This document shows, one piece after another, positions 52,201-64,000 of a stretch of 64,000 nt of DNA. The first letter of the stretch is position 1. Each line of letters starts with the position of its first letter. The position numbers were made by a program, and so were the translations under genes. The stretch covers positions 6,793,300 through 6,857,299 of the forward strand of contig CM024179.1 in assembly GCA_013433145.1 (NCBI GenBank), written 5' to 3'. This DNA is from Ascaris suum (Eukaryota; Nematoda; Chromadorea; Rhabditida; Ascarididae). The notes beneath the pieces are model-generated. The model saw only the letters and a program-made list of their open reading frames with translations, searched no databases and was not told where the DNA came from.

Positions 52201-54728
52201 TTGGAAGTTTTGCATAAAGTCGTCAGTGATAGTGTTCGGGTAGATTACAACTTCCGTAAATATTTTGAGATTCTCTTGAATGAGACAGAAAATTTGTCCG
52301 GAAGTAAGTTTCAAATGTCTTAAGCATCTGAAAAGTGCAAGCTATGTGAGGATTCTGTCTGAAGAATCTTGTGGTGTCATAATTGATGCTTGAGAGAATA
52401 TGTGCCTAGATTTAGAAAAGATTCAAACATGGACAATGACTCCGTTAACCATAGCTGATAGTCGGCAAACTTATCCCTTAGGCATATTTGCCAGCCATTT
52501 CGTAAAGTTACTGCTGGTCGCCCTCATTTAATGTATCTGTGAATTTCACAGAGTAAACGAGGTTGCTAGTGTTCATACTGATATTAAATAAACGATGCAT
52601 TGCTATCTGGCTAGGACGTTATTTCTAGAGTGTTATCGGCTTTTAATGCTCAACTACCCGCCTCACCACTTAACGCGGATATTTATTACTGTCGTTTTTG
52701 AGGTACCAAAGCATTGTTCAGCATATTTTATCTGCTTCTGTGCTTAGGTATTGGATGCATAATGCTGCTGAGAGGTGACATATCTTTTAGTAATTTCTGT
52801 GAATGTTGTACTCGCATGAAGAGTGCAACGAGCTTCACTCCCTCATTAAAGGCGAACAAAATAAGTGAGATGAAGCATACAAATAATTGCAGCGTGAAGT
52901 AAGGCTAAAAGCGTCCTATTTCAGAGATTCGCGAAGAAGGATAAGATGGGCAAGTTACCGCGATGGATCCAGGAATACCTCACTCCTGGCAACGTGAACT
53001 TGAGCATTGAGGAGGCGGGGATGACGGCCAGAAGGTGTTTCCCTTGGCCGCTCATTGCTTGAATTTCCGTCGAATAGCATTTTGGTTCATAGTCTGAAGC
53101 ACGGTAGATGTGCTATTTATTTATTAAAGGATGTGATTATCGCAGGAGGGTTTCATCGTTTTCCTCAAATGCAGATCGGATAGTGAGGATCGGCTCATGG
53201 GAACATTTGGTTATTAGCCCATCTCTTTCGGTGCTTTTTTTCGAGGTTTCACTATTGGTGAATTCTTCCTTTTCAAAATGGTTTGCTCGACAGTCCACGT
53301 TTTTGCAGTTTTTTTTCAGTGACCTCAATTTTATCTATTATTTTATTATTGTTCAGTTGTCGCTTTTTTCACGACATCGAATTTTAATAAGCCTTCTGAG
53401 ATATGATGATTGTGCGAAGTGATAATAAAATGCGTTTTTTTTGAAAGCTGATAAGTTAAAGACAGTGACGTTTTAAACGTCGTCAGTAAAACGACAGAAA
53501 TATTCTTTATTCAGGTGGTTACCGTTGATGGCACAACCATTCACCAAAGAAGACCAATTGGGCGTTGCGTTACTCACTCAGAATATGCTTGAAGGTGAGC
53601 AGCCAGTCAATAAGAAATTCGCTCATGTTCTACAAGAGGTCGATTGAGTGCCAGTCACAATTATGGATTTGCTGATTCGCTCATTACAATTCCGGCAGTT
53701 CATCACTCACTAGATTTTATTACAAATGCCTTTTTATTGAATATGATACCACTGTTCGATTATTTGTTGATTAATTACGTTGCAGTATGAGATTTTTCAA
53801 TTATTTTAAGGGAATTGTCGAAAGCAGCAATTGTTTAGAAAGGTGCTACTAATCCTTTGAGAACGGATGACATTTGCACCGTTGGGTCTTCGAAGTGCTC
53901 TCTTGTTTTTTAAAGTTATCACAACTTTTTATTGCGCTTATATATAGAGGTCAATAATACTTCTATTAAGCTGGTCAAATATAATATAGTAGCATTTTTC
54001 ATATTGTGGGAATGGAAACTGCAAGATTAATTGGTTAATACTATTCAAGTAAAATGTAAAAGTAAGTAAACTGCGATCGGTGTATCATGCAAAAATGCAA
54101 ATTTCGCATAATCCCCGGAAAAGCGATTATCTCCCTCGTTCATGTACCTTATAGAAAAGATTTGATCGTCGATTCCTCTGTTTTTTTCCACGATACGAAC
54201 TCCACCTGCAAAGATCGTTCCGGTCTAGAGGAGCCCCGCTAAATAAGGTTATTTAGTCGAATTGTATTTCCTTTGTTGATTTCGCTTATGGCAAACCGTG
54301 TTACGGGTTGTGTTTAAGTGTTAAACGACCTCAGCTTTGATAGCATCACAAAGAGGTATTCAACATCTGTGATTCGTTCACATCGTTTACCTCTCTGTAA
54401 TATTTTCATAATTTTATTGACGACGAGGTCGTTATATAGTGGATTTTTATGTACTGCATAATGTGAGATGTACTTTACCATACATTCTAGGTTCTTACTG
54501 CTCCAACCGATCTCTAGATTCTCGTTTAGGAATTTTCATATCATTATTTCTCTATTTTTTATCAGTTCAGATGATCTCTGTTGTTGAAATCTGGAATTAC
54601 GACTGCTTCTTTGGTAATTGGTTAACTTGCAAGACCGTGACCTCAGGTGTTTATGAGCTTTAGTGAGGTACAAACTTTCAGATGCTGAATCTTGTAAAAA
54701 TTATACGTTGTTTCATGTTTATTGTTGA
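41366..54728 (+). CDS. xpd-1: XPD/ERCC2 TFIIH 5'-3' DNA helicase
   Basis: Iron-sulphur superfamily 2 helicase subunit of TFIIH; opens DNA in nucleotide excision repair and supports transcription initiation in the nucleus. Exons: 41366-41370, 42255-42354, 42681-42872, 44143-44252, 44478-44598, 45035-45221, 45505-45601, 46267-46376, 46845-47037, 47512-47630, 48232-48371, 48907-49021, 49358-49530, 50174-50317, 51264-51394, 52014-52119, 52925-53034, 53515-53594, 54682-54728. They total 2280 nt, 759 residues (human 760), all in phase. Seen: Walker A PSGTGKT (43-49), all four Fe-S cysteines (116, 134, 155, 189), DEAH (233-236), [10 protein letters not shown] (motif VI). Exon 1 is only ATGAA|GTAAGC but restores the family N-terminus [20 protein letters not shown]. 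Intron 3 starts with GC. The last exon is uncertain: an alternative at 54647-54663 ends in GVYEL. The TACO1-like gene follows on the same strand. Confidence 0.93.
41640..41727. repeat. four imperfect tandem copies of a 22-bp unit
   Basis: Consecutive 22-bp units begin at 41640, 41662, 41684 and 41706, sharing a core like CAGATCGATTGATAC and starting with AAG or AAA. They lie in XPD intron 1. No function is evident; a minisatellite. Confidence 0.75.
43183..43248. repeat. (TA)n microsatellite, about 66 bp
   Basis: Uninterrupted T/A tract in XPD intron 3, bounded by CG on each side. It is the only long A/T tract outside the kinase gene. Confidence 0.97.
45773..45843 (+). repeat. pyrimidine-rich low-complexity tract in XPD intron 7
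   Basis: A stretch dominated by C and T (repeated CTCC/CCCCTCC) lies mid-intron between exons 45505-45601 and 46267-46376. It directly follows a sequence with tRNA-promoter-like boxes, discussed among the findings. It is too far from the acceptor to be its polypyrimidine tract. Confidence 0.6.
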
Positions 54729-55290
54729 GTAGAGTTTAATGAGGTGCAAAGTTAGTTTCGTTGTTGGTTCTCTTTTGCCTTTTGTACGTTATGTGTCTTA
54801 CGCTATTGTTATCTTATGGTACTTCGGTAAGAATTGTTAATATTGCAACGCTGCTTCACATTAAAGTATTTCCACACGTTGTGAGCTTCAATGTCTGGTG
54901 CCGAGAAGGGGATCGCCGACTGCAGTCGTATACTACACTTATTCTTGCCTAATATTTTTCATCTAATAGAGAGGTATTGTTACCTGGACGCATGTTAATG
55001 GTATCGGATAAAGTTTATTATTACAGGTGTTGTTTATTATAGGTGGTGGCTATTGTGAACAAATAAGAGTCGGGAAGGTTAGAGAAGCGCTAAGCTTCTT
55101 AAGTTTTTCTAGCGTATTTGAGTGCAGTTAGAAGTTGTAGTAACAACTAACGGATGCTATTTCAGCTTTGGTCTTAAGTTCTGTTATTCGAAGCAAATGA
55201 TATACCATCGACGAATTATCTTTGCGTTGAGATTGAATTTGATTGCCGGATTGGTACACTATTTTTGTGTTATAAGCATTTTATCTGAAG

Positions 55291-55300
55291 AGTGTTGCAG
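55291..55300 (+). promoter_or_regulatory. candidate trans-splice acceptor of the TACO1-like gene
   Basis: AGTGTTGCAG ends at 55300, 45 nt before the predicted start codon and about 570 nt after the XPD stop. It could accept a spliced leader (SL2 if the two genes share a transcript) or be a cis-splice site of an upstream non-coding exon. Inference from position and consensus. Confidence 0.35.
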
Positions 55301-55345
55301 TAACGACCACCGAGTGTGGGGTTGGAGATGATCGTTGGTAGTTTC

Positions 55346-58300
55346 ATGTTACAGTTGCGGCGCAATATCAGCTTCTCCACCCAACTCCTAAAGGGACATT
55401 CAAAATGGCAGAACATCAAGGCAACCAAGGTTTGTTGTGCGTTTATGTAATGAAGATACTGTAAAAATGCAATATTCGAGAGGGTATATAATCGTGATTT
55501 CGAGCGCAAGTTGGTTGCATTGGTCTTGCCGTGTGAGCTTATTCAAAACCTCGAACTGGAATTGAACGAAGTTGAAGTCGTCCAGATGGTGGCAGTCTGA
55601 CGTATCAGCCTTCGTGCGCTTATGTGCAGCAAGCAACGGATGTGCGGCTCATTTGCAAATTGCCAGTTGGAACGTTTACTGATAGTTTGTTTGAAATATT
55701 CAAAGATTTCGTATTGCGAGGAGAGGCAAATAATTTCACGTTGCTTTGAGCGCAAAGTTGATCTTCGTTCTTTGATTTCATTCGAGCTTGGAGCGAATTT
55801 CGCAGATTTATTTCTCTTTTATCTTTGCAGCATAGAAGAATGACTATGCTTGGTGGTGGATTGCTTCAAGTTTATGGTACCGATTATAGCATTGGCTTAC
55901 TTAATTTATTCTTTTTTGTTTGGACGTCAAGATATGAGAAAACGTACACAGCTGAAATGTTTTTTTTAAGGGAAAGATGGATATGATAAAATCGCAGAAG
56001 ACGAATTTCCTTTTGAGGAAGGTGAAGTCGGCGGTTCAGAAAGGAGGATTTGATTTGAAGTTGAACAAGGAGCTGGCTGCTCTGCAGCAGCAATTTCGAT
56101 CCGAAGGTCTTTCACTGGATTCATTCAATAGTTATCTCCTAAAGCTTAAGGTGCTCTTTTCTTCTCTTGTAGTTGCTAGAACTGAAGGTGGGTGGATGTT
56201 GCATATAAATTTATTCAAAATTGCCAGAAGCATCTCTATATCCATATCCATTATTTACAGCTTCTTTGTGTTACCGAGAGGTAATAGATCTTTATTTTTA
56301 TCTCTGTGATGACGTCATCTGAAGGGTTTCGTAGAGAGCATTGTTATGTCTCTATGGAAGAGGGGAGAGGATTTAGAGATTTGTTCGTTCATGGCTATGT
56401 GATGAATAACCACTGTTGAGTTGGTTGTTTCAACACTCTTTTTTTATTGTGAAAGCTTTTTGCATAATGAGTGATTTTTTTTTACTCTTATTGAAATGTT
56501 TGTTTATGCTATCAGAAAGTTACTGCTTTACTTGTTAAGTATTGAGGTTTCGAGATCACTTCATTTATTGGTTCTTCTCGAATTGTGATTAGAATATCGC
56601 TAATCTATGTTTATTTTCTGTGCAGGGTGGGCTTAATAACGAGAAATTTGTATAGCTGATAAGTAAGCTTATCAGTGGGTTTCAGGATAAGCCTGAAGCA
56701 ACCTACTATTTTGACGTAATTGGGCCTTCGGGGTCGTTTTTTGTTATAGAGACAGAAACCGACAGCAAGTCGAGGATGCACCAGACGATCGCTAAATATA
56801 TGAATAAGGTAAGGCATTAATTATTACATGAAGTGCTGTGTGTATCATAGCGGTATTTGTAGAAGAAAATATCCTTCAAGCAGATTAGGTTAGCTCCAAT
56901 ATTGATTGCTATCGTGGATCAAGTTTCATTACGTTTTTGCCTGAGGGTGTTCGATTTATTTGAATAAAAGGACTTAATTTAGCATCGCAGCATTGTTCTT
57001 GTTACATTGCGGAATCGAACACTTTGCTAAGACGCCCAACTCATTCCCCTCCCCTCCGCTTGCCTGTGATCCCTTCTTTGTATGCATGGAAAGTTCACTT
57101 AATAATCTGAGTAGAGTTGTATTTTCTATGCGATTTGCACAGTATATTAGGAACGCAGTTATATATATGAGTTATTTATTTGTGTACCTTAGTGTATTGC
57201 TTTAAACATGGCGATCCAAAGAGTGGATGTGTATTGTACGCTTTATTGATCTGCCATTGATAAAGGAATAAGGTGCCAGGTTCCAGATGCATCTCTTCAT
57301 GTGTCGCATCCAGAGTGGTTTTTGAAAGAAGGCGAACATGTGAAAACATGAAAACGCAGAATTCACTGCATCTCTCGTAGAATAAAAACTGCTGCAGCGG
57401 TTTCTAATTCATTGATAAATAAACTGAATGTTTATGCAAATTTGAGGTCGGTGGTGGTTTCCGCTTTGCCACAGATACGGGTGTACGACGGAGGTTCCAG
57501 GAGAAGGGAGTCATCCATGTTTCTGCTGTGAAAGGAACAGCTGTGCTACCTTTGGATGAGGTCCGCCACGTTTGCTCTTTTTGCCTTTGTTTTCGTTTGC
57601 CCTCATAGTACCACTTACATGGTCTGCACTTTACAATACCCTATCATATAGTTTGGCCGTGCACTTCAACACTTCAGAGTACTGTTTTTCAATGCCACTT
57701 TTATGGCGTAATTTTACCAGTTTCGATTTTGATGGAACGGGCCATTGCCCGATTTCAGGTGCTTATTTTTGCGGTTCTATAAAATATTGCTGTTAATAGG
57801 GAGTTGATGAGAGAAGATCCGCAACAGTGCAACTTATGATGCGCGGACGCTAACAAGATCGATGGCGTGACTGGTCTGAGTTGCACAGATGTAGAAGTTG
57901 GTTGACTAGCTGGACTGTCGTGAAGAGGTTGCATAAGTGTGAAGCGGAAGGATTATCGTTAAGAAATTACGAGTAATATGGGAGAGGGAAAGGGACGCCT
58001 GGTTCGTTTTATTCTCTTTGTGCCTTTGGAGCATCGCCACTCTCTTGCAGATCTAACCGACCCACAACCAAGCGACGCGAAGGATCACACCCCTGCACAC
58101 CCTTCTGTCGTCCTTTCGCATAATTTCTGCAGAAACCTCGGGGAAACTAGAATCCGCCGGCCCAAGTTGTATATACTCCCTGAGAATACAAATAATATTA
58201 TGTGTAGGTGTGTGAACATATCCATATAAGAACAGAGGGTGCGTTTACAAAGACGGAGATGAGCATACTTACAGGTGGAGGAAGTGGGGATCGAGCTCGA

Positions 58301-58878
58301 CTGTGAAGACGTCACGCTAGTGGAGGATGCAGGCGAGAAATATTTCGAGTTGATCTGTGATTTGGTCAGGTTGCAGAACGTCGAGCACAAGCTCGTCGCA
58401 CGAGGTTTCAATGTTATTTCGGCGGAAGTGAACATGAGGGCACTGCACACAATCGCCATCAACGAGAGTGACTCTGCGAAGGTGCGCCATTTTCCGTTTG
58501 AGTGTTCAAATGTTGGAACCACCAGGAGAATGACCACGACGCTTTTTTGAAGAGTTCCCGTTGATCTGGCAAAAATTTGAACAATCTCATTGTAGAATTG
58601 ATTTATTTCAGTTAGTGAAGGTAGGACTTGTTGTTTATTAAACATTTCGGAGCACCTGTCTATCATGTTTCGAAACGCTAGCAGAGAAGGACAATGTGGA
58701 ATATGTTGTGTAGTTGTGGTGTGGTCTCTGTGTGAAATATTTTACCTGTTTGTCTCAGCATCTTTAATTTCAGGTGGAGAAATTTTACACTTTCCTCCAG
58801 GAGGATGAGTCGGTGAAACAGATTTTCGACAACATCGAACCTGAAGCAGAATCGTCGACGGCTAACGCCTCTTCATGA
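55346..58878 (+). CDS. TACO1: TACO1/YebC-family mitochondrial translational activator
   Basis: Member of the YebC/TACO1 family; mammalian TACO1 promotes mitochondrial translation of COX1. Exons: 55346-55429, 55971-56150, 56686-56808, 57447-57560, 58275-58481, 58774-58878. All junctions are phase 0 and give 270 residues (human about 297). Seen: the family signature GHSKWQNIK at residues 17-25 after a short basic, Ser-containing presequence (MLQLRRNISFSTQLLK) typical of mitochondrial targeting, then a helical N-domain, the GPSGSFFVIETETDSKSR segment matching the YebC GPGG...TDN.NR region, QEKGVIHVSA matching its KGVI motif, and the C-terminal ferredoxin-like region (ELICDLVRLQNVEHKLVARG). It ends in a short acidic-polar tail. 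The donor after exon 4 (GAG|GTCCGC) is weak but the join reads naturally into the next exon. It is divergent from bacterial members but convincing overall. It lies 617 bp downstream of XPD on the same strand. Confidence 0.87.
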
Positions 58879-60776
58879 CGACGTCATGCATCCAGCAAGC
58901 CGCTGCTGTTGGAAGGTTATTTTGTGCTGCATCATTTGTTTCTTGTTATCATTACGAACGTACATCATCGAATATGCTGTGGAATAGCGTACCACATTGA
59001 ACAAAGTTCGCATGCTTTAGCATTCATCTTAAATGAGCAATGAATCATGAAACATATGACGGATGTTTAGATATTGCTAGGTACAAGCTTATACCTACCA
59101 AAATATTAACTGTATAAAGTGAGAGCGTCACATATTGCAGTGCCTATTGGTTGAAGAAGAACGACAATACTGTTCTAAAAAGTCGTGGTGTTCACTGAAG
59201 TGCAGAAGTTCGTTTATTGAATGTGGCTTATTTCAGTACCATTTGGCAAGGATTTTGTTGCAGGACATATCGGCCATTTTTTTGAACGTTCTGATCACAT
59301 TAGATGCCCACTTTATAGGATGATGTGATACCGGACAAATGTTTATGTTGGATTTTTGATGTGATGAGCTCGAGGCGTATGTATGTAATCCGGTTTGCAA
59401 CACACGACTTTGAACATATCCCGAAACAGTTGTTGCTCTTTCTTGACGGAGCAGTTTTTACCGAAAATGTTCCTCTATCACCGTCGTTCTTCTTGGCATC
59501 CATCCGGAATTAGGGATTTTCCCTTCTTGGATCCAATTTTCGACAGAATGCTTCGCTTAGTTTGGAACAGCTGCGTTAAACATCTCTTGTGAATATTGGA
59601 TTCTTACCGTCGCAAATTTGTCGTCAAATTAAAGTCGTTAGTCACTGAAATCCTATCAATTCTTCTTGGGATATGATTGTAAAATGATGGAAAAATTTGT
59701 TAGATCTCTTCGCTGCAACTAAAGTACAGAGCACTAACAACTTTTAACTACAACTAGAGAAAACGCACTAATTTTGGTGTGGATGGGTTCATCTGTCACC
59801 TCCAGAATCTGCGCAGTCAGAACACATCCAATGAGCAGCTTATCAAGTTAGGCAAAAGGAGACACTGTGAGGGGTTGGACACCAACTAAATGAAAAGGCT
59901 GGCACATTAGAGGAATACGGGTTTTCCGACGGTTCTAAAGCGGATAGCAGATACTACCAAAGCCGAAGATGGCGGAGAGCACAGAAAATGATAGGCACGT
60001 AGGAAAGATCTAACCATTCGAGTACCAATTTTTGAATTCGCGGAGTTAGACTAAAACATTGAATAATGCACAAGATATTCAGCATTGTGAAACGAAACCA
60101 CTGAGATGTTTTCCTCGATACAACTAGAGGTGACGGAAGTTTTGTTTATTAGGTGTTGAAGAAGGTGGAGGGTGATTTTTAGAATATTTTAAAGGTGTTG
60201 CTCACCCGTTTCGGGTCGGTGGAGACCTCAAAAAATCAGTAGAGACGTAGAGACGTTACGAATGTAGCAATAAACTTTCACCGTTGAGGTGTGTTGTATA
60301 TTTTGCAAAGAAGTTTCCATTGAGTGGTTTTAACTTCGTTGCATAAATAAGTATTCGAATTGCAAAGAAAGTGTCGATTTGCAATTATCGTTGAGGGAAC
60401 AATTTGGATTTATTGTATTTGTCACGTTGCATGTGGTTGGTATAATGGTGTTTATTGCATTGCAATATTATAAAATATAAGCGTTGATGTGATATATAAT
60501 CCACAGAGAGATTAATTGAGATTGTAACAAGATGTTGTTATCTATGAATTCAATTGATGTTGTTGAATATTAGTGCTAATTAGAAGGCGGTAGAATGCTG
60601 TGATGTTAGTTGCAACTCTTTATTTACGCATTTATTGATACGTTATAAATAAAGAGAAAAAGGCGAACTCGATGGATGAGAGTAGACAAAAGGTTTAGCA
60701 TATCGCCGAGATCTTCGGCTAAAGAAGCTACAAATACAAACTGTTAATCAAAAGGGTATTTCCGTTGTTGATCCAT
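58879..60776. other. intergenic region, no gene seen
   Basis: About 1.9 kb between the TACO1-like stop and the retrotransposon remnant. Only short open frames without splice structure or family resemblance occur. It should contain the TACO1-like 3' UTR; no clear AATAAA was noted near the stop. Confidence 0.45.
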
Positions 60777-62979
60777 TCAAATCGGATGGCACTTTTTTAT
60801 GGCCTCAAAGATAGTAGACATTTTCGTGACCAGTGTGGTTAATATGCTTTGAAGATTTTCGATGCTGCGGAGAAATTTCTCGTAAACTTCAAAGAGGAAG
60901 CAGTTCGATTTGAATGGGAGGTAGTCGGATAGGTCATTAATGAGGTTAAAAAAGAGGAAGAACGCAAAAACTCCATAGCCAACCTGTTGGAAATCGCAAG
61001 TGCAATTTCTAACATATATCAGTTGAGGGAAACTGGAAAGGAAATCGCGAAACGAATGCAAAAGAGAGCCTTTGGTTCCACAGGATCCTAGTGTGAGAAG
61101 CAGTTTCAACATCGGAGTTGAATCAAACGCTTTCCTGAAGTCGAAGTAAATTTGAGCGTTATGGAGCGACTAGTTTGAGATTTCATCATAGGATCCTCTT
61201 TTATGAATAAGGCAGATGAGCTTTTTTGCGCAGAAATTAATGAAGCCATTCACGAGCGATCGACAATAGTGAATTCGAGCCGAAATAATTTTCGCGTGGT
61301 CTTTTCAAGAAAAAATAGGAAATACGTTTTGAAGAAGAGATTTTATAGCGCCGAGGAGGTTTGACTTCTTTATTATCATCATCGGTACTGATAACAACGC
61401 AGTCTAGAAAGATGGAGTCGAGGATGTCGAGAACTACTTCATGATCTGCATCGTTGTTACTGTCACGGACATTGGATGGAACTATAGCTCCATTGAGTTT
61501 TCACTTGAAACCTTTTATGTAGTCTTAACTTATCGAACTTACTCGTCTCCAGCGAAATCTAATGGCAGCGGCCAGGTTTCTGATTCCTTCGGGATGAAGC
61601 GAGCGACGATAAACAACGCTGCAAGGAATCATAGTGTGAATTGTTCCTTGGACAGTGTTCGCTAAAATATTAGAGCAATCGTCAACAGATGAGCGACTCG
61701 AATATATTACGCCAATTTATTGAGGGAGTCATATCCTCGGCAGTGTGTTAGTTGCCCTTATTGTAATCGCGGCATTTCTTAACCGAAGTCCTGTTTTGTT
61801 TGAGACCTTTTAATCCCTTAAGGTAACAAGGCTAGATAGTGATCTGATGCACAAAATAACTCCCACTCGATGATTTAACAAATTTCGCAAATGTTAGAAT
61901 GCATCATTAGACCCAAAATAGTAATGCTGTTAGCATTATACTAGTAACTTCTCAATGATTAACAGTAATCCAATCCAGAAAATGTTTGTGCAACGTCTGG
62001 ATAATTGAAATCCAACGCGGTAATAAATTCGTCATTAAAAGAAGTGAAAGGTCGTAATCCTATAAGTGACCAAGAGCGATCGATGAATACATTGGAATAA
62101 CGTCTTTTTGCTATGAGACAATGGTAAATGATCGGAAGTTGAGTGTAGATGGGAAGGTTAACGAATGTCGTTGCCGATAAGTAACCATGACTGGAGGTTG
62201 TGAGGTCAAAGCAACAAACGGAGAAGGAGTTACTTAGCGAGAGCTCGACATCGGATTTAATCTGTGACCCAGTAATAAACTGGGAGAGTCCACACAGCAA
62301 CGCTACGATGAGCATCTACAACAAGTTTGCCAGGTGGCAGGCTCAAGTTACGCTTCTCAGTCAATTGCACCTCGGAGTAGTCCATGCGAACGTAACAGTG
62401 AAATGGAACCCTTGTCTTCGACTGCTCACTGAAGCGAACAAAATACAGGAAGTCATCTCGCGAATGTTCTGAGCGGAAGGCAATTTTTAATGATCAACAT
62501 CTGCCTGAAGCGACTTCATAATTCAGATGGCATTGGGTCGATCGATATCGTACCAGTTTTTGATCACTGACAAGACGCAGGTTCTTGGTTAACGTACAGT
62601 TTTAAAAACCATCCAGAAATTGGCCTTGGCGATATCACCTTTCAAACAATCAAGAAGCATCCCAATGTGGACTCATCTTTACGCTTTTTTTTCCGGAAGT
62701 ACAACAGCGTTGGTATGCACCGTGGAGCATAACGCCAATTTGCAGCTGATCGAGTTTATATCGGTACAAGCACTGGTCGAAATTGCCTGTGCGAATGGGA
62801 CTAGTGGCGTTGATAAGTTGGTCCATTTTCGGTTGCGGCTGGTCATGTCGCTGCGAAAACAAAATTTTCAGCGAATCAACAACACTCCAATAAAGGAAAG
62901 GAGATGTCACAATAGCGGTCATCATCAAATGGAAGAGAAAGAGAGACGAAAAACTGTCACAACTCATTAAGGCTGTCAT
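60777..62979 (-). mobile_element. degenerate non-LTR (CR1/Jockey-like) retrotransposon
   Basis: The clearest part is a reverse-transcriptase stretch at 60777-61154 on the minus strand: YFDFRKAFDS (palm motif A region), then GSLLHSFRDFLSS, then NLINDLSDYLPFKSNCFLF and SIENLQSILTTL. These follow the order seen in CR1-like LINE reverse transcriptases. Where the catalytic FADD should follow CFLF the frame reads EVYEK, and the usual SGVPQGSVLGPLLF segment is scrambled, so the enzyme is dead. Farther upstream on the same strand (61.9-63.0 kb) are broken frames in the place of the endonuclease and linker regions, interrupted by stops and frameshifts. Ends, target-site duplications and 3' tail were not located, so the boundaries are approximate. 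Confidence 0.6.
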
Positions 62980-64000
62980 AACTCATTATGTTTGGAAAGT
63001 GGCACCATGCATTGAAAAGAATTCACCGTCGTTAGGGAGTAATTGAACACTGAAAACTTTTTCGATTTTATCGGTTGCAAGCTTTGAACCATCTGACAAC
63101 TGGAATCGGGACCCAGCAAACCCATCCAGTTAAGTACAGGTCAAGCATTTTTGCACTTCCCTTAGGTTGACCATAATAATTGATTGGTCAGTTATGGATG
63201 AATACTTGTGCAAGAGCTGAGATCTTTGCTTTTCATACGCTAGTCTCTGCTTATTTAACCTCCTGTAGTGCAAACTTTAAGTCTTGATGAGTCCGTTTGC
63301 GGGTTGATGAGACTGTATTTCAGTAAGGCTTAGAATCAGAATCGCCTAGATTTTCAATGGTAGCTATGCGAAGGTAGTGTGTGAAAATAGCCGTAGCTTT
63401 GATTTCAAATCCGCCATCACCTGAACCATCCGAGACGTATTTTGTCGATTTCTGATATTTGCCTTCTAATTATTAAATGCCGCAAATAGGATTCTAACAA
63501 CTAAAATTTGATTGCCTTCGAATAGAAATGAAGTTAAATATAGGTGTGGAATTTCTTACGCTCATTATGCGAAGATATGCCTATTAATTCTTGTTGTAGA
63601 TAATTAATACTGAAGTATTTCCATGAAAATGAATAACAGAGGGGGAAATGCAAACAATTTATTGAAGCCAATTTCTATCGTGTAACGAAAAATTGCATAA
63701 CAACATTTTCTTAGTACTCTCCTTAATGATTCTATTCGTAAGAGAAAATCGAATTTGTTTTATATCGTTGCCATTTCTTAAATTCTCGATTATTTGCTTG
63801 TGTGGTGATTCTTTTTTCAGAATATTGTAGGAAAATATCTCTACTTTTATGTTGTTATACGAATTTGTATTCGAAGAATGTATATTATGACAGCATTTTT
63901 TATGTGTTCGTATATATTTATTTATGCTATCGATAGTTTTATCTCAATGTTGACCGAAGTTAGTGTTAGCACACCTTGTTGCTAATGATATGCACCTAAA
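62980..64000. other. right edge of window, nothing supportable
   Basis: AT-rich DNA with no coding-like frame longer than background on either strand and no recognisable repeat. It may include the 5' flank of the retrotransposon remnant. Confidence 0.4.

Noticed and set aside
62620..62970. 116-codon plus-strand open frame near the right end
   Set aside because: Lies opposite the retrotransposon remnant, whose coding strand is minus; no independent evidence.

Overview
This is eukaryotic DNA and almost certainly from a nematode. It is AT-rich, its genes are split into many small exons, and acceptors follow the TTTTCAG/TTGCAG type. The channel family at the left edge and several likely 5' trans-splice acceptors fit nematodes. 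The low gene density and long AT-dinucleotide tracts would suit a parasitic clade V worm (strongylid-like), but the sequence does not prove this. There are no bacterial operons, CRISPR arrays or other prokaryotic features. Exon models were built by hand from splice signals, reading phase and similarity to remembered protein families. Every junction in the four main models is phase-consistent unless marked otherwise.

Layout, left to right: (1) 1-5437, plus strand: the 3' part of a Cys-loop ligand-gated ion channel subunit, from just before the Cys-loop to the stop after TM4. (2) 7340-34524, minus strand: a complete 19-exon type I diacylglycerol kinase of 770 residues (N-terminal recoverin-like region, two EF-hands, two C1 domains, catalytic and accessory domains). 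It has long introns carrying five of the six (AT)n tracts. (3) 36484-37120, plus: a two-exon gene for a 94-residue cysteine-rich secreted protein that I do not recognise. (4) 37669-38337, plus: a decayed open frame with two internal stops, not recognised. (5) About 39.6-40.4 kb: GC-rich, repeat-like DNA. (6) 41366-54728, plus: a 19-exon XPD/ERCC2 TFIIH helicase, predicted 759 residues, with one GC-AG intron and an uncertain last exon. (7) 55346-58878, plus: a six-exon TACO1/YebC-family mitochondrial translation activator, 270 residues. (8) 60777 to about 62979, minus: a degenerate non-LTR retrotransposon with a broken reverse transcriptase. The remainder to 64000 shows nothing I can support.

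The genes do not form one pathway. The channel and the calcium- and lipid-regulated kinase would both act in excitable-cell signalling. XPD works in transcription and nucleotide excision repair in the nucleus. The TACO1-like protein works in mitochondrial translation. XPD and the TACO1-like gene lie on the same strand about 0.6 kb apart and could be co-transcribed, but this is not shown. I found no novel multi-gene system. The best candidates for new biology are the small cysteine-rich secreted protein and the unrecognised decayed frame beside it.
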